Below are positions 1 through 9,500 of a DNA stretch of 11,415 nucleotides, one piece after another. The stretch comes from Phoronis ovalis (Eukaryota; Phoronida; Phoronidae): assembly GCA_028565635.1 (NCBI GenBank), contig JAOXYB010053345.1, positions 1 through 11,415 of the forward strand. Direction: 5' to 3'. Position 1 is the stretch's first letter, and every line of letters starts with the position of its first letter. Under the pieces are notes generated by a model that was not told where the DNA came from, made no database searches, and saw only the letters and a program-made list of their open reading frames with translations. Position numbers and translations under genes: made by a program.

Positions 1-460
1 ATTTCTTTAAAATAAACAATATTGAAAATTGTCACGTAAAAGACGATACCAATGCTGGGTATCCTATAGATAGGATACACAGCAAAAATTACAATCAAAC
101 ACAAGATACTAAAAACATGTCAAAATTTATTATGTTCTATAGTTAACGTTCTTTACATGTAATCAAATTCACGTTTGTACAATAAATTTTAAAATTAAAT
201 TCAGTGGCACTATATGCACGATTAACATACTAAACACTACCTGTAATTCAGTAGGTAGTAAACACAGTCGAAGCCTTCTCTGGAACTATAGGAATATCAT
301 TATTACAGAAACTTTGTTACAAAAATCATACAATAACACCTATTATGGACATCTATGCCTAACCTTACATAAATCACTGCCACCATTACGTGTATGCTTA
401 TTTTAAGTAAGTTGTAGAGAACACTGTTATAAGTACTGTGTTTCGACTGTTCAATGAAAA
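1..460 (-). other. Probable 3'UTR and downstream flank
   Basis: AT-rich non-coding sequence follows the terminal TAA on the minus strand. It contains the AATAAA candidate at 131-126. I find no open frame, RNA gene or repeat in it. Confidence 0.5.
126..131 (-). promoter_or_regulatory. Candidate polyadenylation signal AATAAA
   Basis: TTTATT on the plus strand is AATAAA on the coding strand, about 330 nt past the TAA of exon 12. It is the only canonical hexamer I see on that strand between the stop and the window edge. ATTAAA variants at 881-876 and 786-781 could serve the short form that ends inside intron 11. Confidence 0.4.
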
Positions 461-527
461 TTAATATCTCTGTCCAGATCTATTATAATCTTGTCTGTTT
501 AAGCCTCCTCCTCCAGATTGGGTGGCA
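461..527 (-). CDS. Terminal coding exon 12 (residues 471-492), Gly-rich C-terminus
   Basis: A T-rich acceptor, GATTTTAATTTTAG, precedes 527. Joined to exon 11 in phase 2, it completes Ser471 and reads ATQSGGGGLNRQDYNRSGQR, then Tyr and TAA at 463-461. The Gly run and the Asn/Arg/Gln/Tyr composition continue the low-complexity tail of exon 11, which is unlikely by chance in this AT-rich DNA; no other reading of this stretch gives such composition. A TTAAC branch-point-like sequence lies upstream. The donor GTAGAT in exon 11 is weak, so use may be partial. Confidence 0.72.
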
Positions 528-3500
528 CTAAAATTAAAATCATTTTATGTTAAATCCTTAAGATCCAGCCACATGTTAAAACATCAGTTTTGCAGCTTTT
601 CAGTCAAGGTAAGTGCCCATCACTTAGAATTTCCGCGAGATCAAACAAAATTGAAATTTCTTGAGATGTCTGCATAATTACCTAGAATTCTAGCTGTTCA
701 CATCTTTGCTGTTTAAGCTAGCAGCTGTGTTTTGCTGTGTATCCTTGTATCGTATGCATTCTATTTTATAGATCATATTATTTAATGGTTTGTTAAACTT
801 AGGATCCGTTTGTACTTAATGTTATTGAGGTAACACTAGTCAATTATCACTTGGCATATTAAGCTAAATGTAGGTTTTAATATAATGCTTATATACTGTA
901 CTGTGTGGTTGTAATAAAAATAAAACAAAACGATATTTGTGTAAAATCTAAATATAGCATTACTTATCAATTAAGTAAATAATCCCTTGACGTCTTGCAT
1001 ACGTGACAGCACACTTTCATTGCCCCTGATGCTAAAATCGGGGACCATTGTACACGGAAAGTATTAATGCAAATGTTTATATCTACCTTTTATTACCCAC
1101 AAGCTGAGACAGTCCCACAAGCAGACTTAGGGCATCTTGTGTTTGCATTGAACCCATCATTGGTTGAGCTCCCATCTGTGGTTGAGGTCTTTGGGCATAA
1201 TTTGATTGGTATCCTCCAGACTGAGAATATCCATCATTGCCGTAGTTGTCGAATCTTTGATTCTGTCGTCCACTACTGCCTCTTCTTCCGCCATCTCGTC
1301 CTCCAAAACGTCCTTGATTTGTTCCTCCACGACTATAACCACCTCCCTGGAAAGACAGATACATATATATATTGTTGACAGAAACAAAATACTTAGATTA
1401 CTAATTAATTATATGGATTATTTATTAAATCTGGCAGCTTTAGGACAAATTACAAAAAATGGCTTACACAATGTAATGTGTCATCAAAATATAGCTATTT
1501 AACAAACGATTTTTAACAAACTAGCACAAGTTTTGTACATTTTTTTGGCATATTAACCTGTGATCTATCAGAAAACCGTCCTGATTGGTAGCCACCCTGA
1601 CCAGAGGTACTTCTGGGTCTTTTATGAGAATCTGAATGCGTGTAGCTGCTCTCACGCTTGTAGGCTTTCTTACCCTTAACCACAAACGACTGAGAATCAC
1701 CTGGAAGGCAAATACATATTACATTCACAATGAACCCAGTCAAAATTTGTGACAGCTGAACAATTATGATACGGTTGCACTTGTATGACCAGTACTCATT
1801 ATCCAAACTTTAATATTTACTAAAAAGTAACATTTGGATCTTTTGGAAGGCTGTAAAATGGGCATGGCTGCAAATATGACTTTCAAACAAAGGTTACAAC
1901 AGGTCACACAGTACCATCTGTATATTAAATCGTTGAAACAGCCTTTGATGATTAATTTTTAAATTAAAATATGTTGCATTATGGTACTGTGGATTCTTTT
2001 TTGTTTGAAAAATGTTGTGATGTCATTTAAAGCCACAGATCACTTATGCTGAAATCAGTATTCACTCTTACAACATACTCATTACCATTTTAACAAGAAT
2101 TTTAGTAGTTCAGATGGGATGAACACTTAATACTGCTGATCTCGTCTATATTATAATACTATGCCTATCTTGTATATAAGCCACATGGATGAGTTTACTG
2201 GTCAAAGCTGTGTACTCATTCAGATGTTCAGACACCAGTACACAGCAGTTGAATAGAAATATTACGGGTGGTGGGTATCGTAATTAAATACATATTATAG
2301 GTGGTGGGGTGGAAAATAAATCCATTTGATGGGTGGTTGGTATAAAGTTCAGGTCATTCTAAATTATATACACGGGTGATCTTACTTACCCTACGATTAT
2401 TTTGTGCTCTTAATAAACGAAATGGATTGTTATCTAAACTATCTTAAAACTCAAATCACTCAGAGAATATGCAGAGGTAGGTGCCGAAATTCCCGGCATT
2501 AAATCCCCATGCATTGGAAAATAGGAAATGACGTCATTAATGGGCATGCGCAGACAGATGTTTGTCTGCTCCATATCCTGCTTTTGGTGTACATGTGTTT
2601 CGGCAAGTGAGGCTTTAATATTACATTTGAAGTTGATTTAAACTGTGCATTGATAATCTCCGAGTTAAAATAGAATGCCTTACAGACTTTTGGACGTATT
2701 GTCGTCAATTGACAAGGTTTTGAATGAATATAATTGATAGATTAGGTAGAAATACTCCCGTGTTTTACACGGTCTGCTCGAATCTTGCAGGGCTGTCTAT
2801 TGACATTGTGAGACTTTCAATATATTTTATAATAATACAGAATTAACCATGACCATTATCTCTCGTTGTTGTCAAATGTTGGCAATCGCAGATTTTAATA
2901 AACTTGTAGAATAAAATTTAAGTTGATATATTAACGGAAATTCCCACACCGCAACGATCTCGTGTAGGTGGGGGGTTGCACTTTGGAAATTAAAAAAAAA
3001 TTATGGATAGTGGGGGGTCCATTTTAATTTTAAATTCTAGGTGGTGGGTACCAGAATAAAATTCATATTCTGGGTGGTGGGTCTGAAAAAAAAATGCCTT
3101 CCGCCCCTCCCGTACAATTAAAAGCGGAACAGCCCTTATTAATAAGAATTTTAAAATTCAATTCAAAATCGTTCACGTTATTTCCTGTCCCCTGTAATTG
3201 TTGAAAAATTTAGTTTGGCGCAAGAGGGGGATAACCTTGCAGACTCGGTGACAGAAGATAACTTTGAGAAATGAGAGCACTTGAGAACCTCACACACATT
3301 CATGATAACTAAGACAATTAAGAAAATTTTATTATTTTCAATTGGTAGTTCCTGAGAACACAGTGAAACAGTGCTGTTTGGACGAGTCCACCTCACTATT
3401 TCGCAGTTTTCACTAATGATCAAGCAATAACGTTTTCTCAAATGCCTTGGTAATCTTGAATACATACTTGAACATGTGAAGTTCTGTAGATACATTAGTT

Positions 3501-6500
3501 AAGACTGATTTTGCACTAGCTACGAGGCAGGTTATCCAGCTTGTAGTGTGTGGTTGAATTTTTATACTTCAGGAATTCCTACCTGGTAGTTTCAAATGCA
3601 GCACAGGAATCATCTTGTCATCGATAGCGGTCTTTTTCTCATACTTCACAATGAACTTGTTCTTATCAGCCTCGTCCTTTAGCTCCAAGTAAGCCTCACT
3701 AAAAATGGTACACAGTGTCACAGTTCTTGATAAAAATATTACAGTTATGGAATTTTTCAAACATTGGTGGATTGGGGAAAAAGAACAATTACTTCAAGTA
3801 CAGTGTTACTGCTTTTAATATTCTAAAAGCTCCTTAGCTTGCTTTCATTTTCCAATCATGAATAGTACTGACTAGCTCAATTCTCGCCAGAAATATTTTT
3901 GAATAATAATAATAAGATTCAGTGGACACAAATCTAGAAAATAATCCACAGGCTAGTGCAACAAAGAACTAGTACATCGCTATCATTACTTCCATTAGTA
4001 ATAGTCTACAAAACCGTCTTCAAAATTGAAGCATATTTTGTGAACTGACATCAGTTCCTATGTAGTGAAAGCATTAATAGCTTAAAATCTATCCAATTTT
4101 TTTCTCCAAAATATGATACGTTTGCTTGCAGACTGTCAGGAGGAATTGATGCATTAAAACGTGACATTAGACCAATAACTCAGGCTTCAGCGATTTTCTA
4201 CTCTCACCACATAAATCCAACAATATATCACACGTGTGATATTGCACAAACGATCAGATGAATATTCACTCTCTGTCAAGCTATAACAGGTGGTTGTCCT
4301 GTAGATCACTGTAAGAAGACTTGACACTGGTTCAGTTGCATCAGGACTATCACCTTCTAACACAAGGTAGTCCTTCAGACCACCTCTCTTAAAACTCCAA
4401 CCTTGTAGTGGGCAAGCAAATAATTGCTTCATTTTATACCTATAGCCCAGAGGAGGTTGAGATTTTAACTAGTGATTAATTAGGTCTTGCCCCATGTAGC
4501 TATGACCTCTTGAATGCAATAACCAATGAAATAAACTTTACCACTGACCCTCTAGTCTTTTCGACATAAGGGCAAATATAACTCAGACGTTACCATTTAC
4601 TACTGCCACATGGATCCCGTGGGAGCCAAATATTGACTGCCTCTGGAAACTGTTCTTTTAAACGGTCCTCATTGCAACTTTCAGGTAAATTAAAAACATA
4701 GGCAACCTTTTTCGCAAAGTCAGCTGTAACACAAATTACAAACAAGTTATTTAGTGGGATAACAGTAGAGTCAGTAATATTACATCACTATAATAAATTT
4801 ACATGAACTGAATGGTACTTCCATGAGTATATAAAGAAATGATGACACAAATACACTGGATGTCTATTGTAATATTTGTTGACCATTGGTAGATCGCTGA
4901 ATTTGGTTTAGCAGTCAACAAGATTGTTTAAGCTGTTATAGGACACCATACATCGTTATACTCAAGGATGTGTTTTGACATATTTAAACCCAACATTACC
5001 TTTAATGACAATCCGCATATTATCCAGCGTTACTAATTAACACAGATTAAGTAATCAGTCATCTTGAAGAAATTATACATGATCATTAGCAAATGACTAT
5101 ATTGGAAAAGCGTGACATAAACAAACATTTTAAAATATATGCTACACAACTTACGTAGCAAATAATCCTGCTTTCCAGGACGAGTATACTGAGGGAATGC
5201 GGCTTCTATTGCATCAATAGCTGAAAAAACCCGAACAAATAATGAAAATTACTATTCACAATCAATTACAACAACAAATAGTAATCATAGTTTTATTATG
5301 GAAAGATATAGAGTGGCTATATAAATATGAATATACCTTTAATTGTCTGGTAAGGCATTGACTAAAAATGGTGACCATTATGATCACCTGTGAACTCATC
5401 CTTTGAGGTATTTATGATGTGCATAAACATCGAATTAGAACCCCGTTGACATTAATGTGCAACGTCATACTACGTGTGAGGATACATGGTTTTCTTACTT
5501 ACAACTGATACCTGCCGAGGTCAAATTATGAGCTACAATCAGCTATAGGAAATTTATAATTTTTTGTAAAAATACAGGACATTCAAACTTTCAGAAATTT
5601 GAAATCCTGTTATCATACTGCTAAAAAATAAAAAATAAACGCTAAAAATAACATACAAATTTTGGGGTGACACTGGAGAGCAAAATACACTTTTAAAATG
5701 GCCATGTTCCAGTATGCCAAAGCACTCACATTGATATTTCAGAAATCCTGATTTATTACGTTGCACAGTGAATGTATTCTCAGCATCATTTTTCAGAGCT
5801 AATAAGATAGATTCTGCCTCCAGAGCAACCTCGTAAGTATCAAACACCATCTCCAGTAACCTACAAATCAAGAAAACATTGCAACAACTTTAACTATTCA
5901 GTTCCTCATGGTGCAAACACCTGAAAGCTTACGCGCCAACACCGAGGAAGATGTCATAATAACAACGGAGTTAGTTTCTTTTAACATAGTGGAAGTTGGC
6001 TAAATTTTACATAGATTCTTTATTATGGTGGCAATACAGCTGCTGGATTAAACTGTTGCATCAACAGAGTGTGAAGAATTGGAAAACAGGAATTCAAATT
6101 TATGAACAAACCACTGACCAACATCAAATTTTGCATTTCTGCTTAATAGTTGGAGTCATTGATTAATATAAAAAAATTCCTTTTGTCATGAAGCTGTCCA
6201 CTTAGCTTGTTTTGAGCGAGTCAACTGGCTCTTCATATAGTGTGTATAGATGTTTCCACACTTTGAAAATAATGTGGTAAAAAGTTTATGTACCCTGTTC
6301 CCTGGGACGAATCATACACATTGAAGAGATATCTGATTGTCTTCTGTGTCAGTATGTCACCAACTTCTGGAATGGTTGTTAACTGTTTCCAAGTAACAGG
6401 GAACACAGCGATACGTCTTTGATTAAGGCATAACTTAACGCCTGTTAACAATATGAACAGCAAAAATAATCAATTCAGCTCTGGTAAGAGTTCATATTTA

Positions 6501-9500
6501 ATCAATTAGGAACAATAATAGAAAGTTCACAAGAAACAATCGATGCCAACACTACACTGACATGTTCGTATGGCATCAAAATCACCACACCATTGGGTTC
6601 ATCGCTCCTGAATACAATACTGCTACCATGTAGTGAAAACTCGATTTGACCAATTGAATATTCTTGTAAAGACTGCTTTAAGACAGTTATTAACTGTTTA
6701 ATAAAGGTTTTTATTGAAATATCCATGCAAAAACAAAACACTATATTGTGACACCCAATCTAGTGTCCGTTAATGATCCGATTAGATCCTACTTATAGTA
6801 AAGAAGGGAATAAATGAGATAATTAGCGGACACTAGGTTGCTGTCACAATACAATGCAATACAATACACATACCATTTTGAAAATCTTTGATATCGTCCT
6901 TTCTTACAGAAAAATCAGCTCTCTTTCTTATAGGCTTTTTATCATCTAAAACAAGAGGTCATAAAAAAATACAATCTTTGATAATGTTTGATAAGAAATT
7001 ATTAAGGGACTCGAGCAGTTAAGGTGGCGACCATCATTCAGCACAACTTATTGGAACTATAAACATCTGGAAATGAATAGATAACACAGCAAAAGTATAC
7101 TTTTTCAAAGGTACTAACTGGAAGAATAGGAAAAATTACTTTTCCTATCTGATACATGATTATGTAATTAGCAAGGGGACCATTTTTGGAAAACTTAAAC
7201 ATTTCAAAAAGTTTCAGTTCCAAGACAAGAACCGAAACTGGACCAAAATTAACTTTAAATACAGATCTCTAAAAGAGTGTCTCAGATTTTTAAATTTTGA
7301 TTTACGGTAAAGTTATGACGCTACAAAATACAACAGCCATACTTTTTTTCATTTTTTCTGACTCCTATACATTTAGAAGCAGATGATTAAACAAATTAAA
7401 AGAGATGCCTGTTGGAAAGTTATACTGCTTTAAATCTTCTAACAGGAACAAGAGGTCTGCTACTAGTTTATTAGCAAACAAATGCCCGTCATATTGTGGC
7501 TCTAGCTATACAGTGCAATTTTTGAAGTTTTATGTACAAAAAACTAACCACCGAATACAGATTGCTTTTAATAAAGCATCTAATTAAACTCATTTCTTTC
7601 CCTTCCTGCAAAACTCAACAAGTGAACAGCCCCAACAAAGTATGTCAAGTATTTGGGAAAAGCAGTCTGTTTTGTCACTATTAAGTACACTTTCCCATGT
7701 CCAAGGGACCATTAATATTAACACTGTATAGAACCCTCACCTGTGCTGGCAGCTTCAGTCATAACTTGGTCAGCAGATTCACCAGTTTGTGCCGACTTTT
7801 TATCATTATCAGTTGATTGACTATCGTCCTTTAGTGTCTCATCAGCTTCATTTGTATCCATGACATTGTCTGGATCTGTAAAGCAGTGTGTAGTCTTTTC
7901 GCTAACATTTCGGTAGAGAACTTTTAATAACACAGTGTTTCACACAGATTTTAAGCAATGCTATAATCGATAAGAATGAACCAAGTTCCTAATACCTACT
8001 GCCATTTAAGAGTAGGCAACAACCTTATTTAACTAAATTAGTGCCATTTCACAGTCTGAAAATACCACTGTGACATAACCTGAAGGTTAAAATGAACATT
8101 CATTTGTCAATGGTTCAATAAATAATGTAAAAGTTTGGAAAATATTTATTTTCTGCAAAAAAAAAGTCATTCGGATTTTTCAAGAATTTTTATTCAAAAC
8201 TGTGACCAGGCTTTACTGCTTGCCCAAAAATGTATAGGGCAAAATGATTTTGCTCATTGATTTTTGAAATGTATAAAGTCAAAAACTGGTTTTGAAAATA
8301 TATTAAAATTTATCAAAAAGGTTTTCAAAAGCTCTGATTGCTACAATCAAGAAATGTTTACATGCAAAATTATTAATACGACAATGGTTCATGTCATTCT
8401 GAACTGTGTTAGGTTTCAGTAGTTTCAGTAGAAAACCACTAATAGCACACTCACTAGTAGCTTGTTTTGAGTACGAATTATATGATGTGGCAGGAAATGT
8501 CCCCTGGCGGGAAAAAGCATCCTCACATTTATAAAATGATATCTTGTGAGTATGGAGATAATGATTTTAGAGACGATCTATACTTCTGAACAAATGAAAA
8601 TAAAGTTCTTCTGGCAAAGTTTTACTACTTCAGTTGATAGTGATCTCTGAATTTGATGTACAGAAAGGACTAACTAATATTTTTAATCAAACAGTGCACA
8701 AATCTATCAAGACACACAGCGTCTCTGCAGTGATTAGTGATTTTATGCAATGTACTCTACAAAAAAATTATACAATAACATGTTCAGGGCACCAATGAAC
8801 TTTAGTACATAAACCTTGTATTATTTATCAACATTTTATCTACCCATGTTTGGGGTTTACATAATAAATATCATTGGTCCTGAAACATGTATACACTATT
8901 TTATGGAGAACACTGTACAGTGTATGTAAAACAGTAAAAATAGCATAAAGTATACTGTAACATTTACCTGTGGTGTCATCATCCAAGACATTTGATATAG
9001 CAGCTTCTATCTGTTCCAAACTTTGTTCATCATCATCTTTATCATCAGAAACAAGGTCTATGATATCTTCTTCTTCCTCAGCTGTCTCCTGTGATTCTGT
9101 TTCAATTACAGTGGCAGCATCGGCTTCAACTGTGACCGTATTCACCTAAAATAATTAATATTTCTAAGAGTCGTCTCATACATAGCTGTTCCATCCTCCC
9201 CCATTGTACTATACATACAAACCAAGTATACATTCAATAGAAATTATTACAAATCTTTAAAATAAGCTATGTTTAAAATGTTTTCGTTGATATGAGGTAT
9301 ACTATATAGTTTACTATATGTACTCAATAATTTCTATTTATACAATTTTGATTCCTGATTCATTAAAGTCGGATTAACCTTCATTTACAGTGTATTATTG
9401 ATTGCTAGTTGCATCTGCATTAAAACAAGAAACGGGTAAATCAACTGACGGAATGGCCAAAAAACGGGGTACATCAACTGATGGAATGGCCATGAGAAGA

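Larger units (their letters stand above)
1701..3582 (-). other. Intron 9, largest intron, with GGTGG-type repeat clusters
   Basis: 1882 bp between GTAGGA and CTTCCAG. It holds two clusters of degenerate G-rich units (2266-2385 and 2965-3098), a CRE palindrome with a nearby CATGCGCA motif at 2529-2552, and a 9-bp inverted repeat at 2207-2246. Open frames at 2708-2499 and 3495-3178 on the minus strand show no protein-like pattern. Confidence 0.75.

Noticed and set aside
904-925. Plus-strand AATAAA near 913 as the poly(A) site of a plus-strand gene
   Set aside because: No plus-strand coding exon could be found upstream of it.
1083-1087. TAG at 1085-1083 as the only stop of the gene
   Set aside because: The in-phase Gly-rich exon at 527-461 with a T-rich acceptor fits the tail better; the TAG is kept as the intron-retention end.
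1067-1502. Overlapping plus- and minus-strand frames over exon 11
   Set aside because: They are shadows of the Gly-rich exon; only the minus frame ending at 1083 has hnRNP-like composition and splice sites.
4187-4432. Minus-strand 81-codon frame in intron 8 as an exon
   Set aside because: RRM2 is completed by joining exons 8 and 9 directly, and this frame has no recognisable family pattern.
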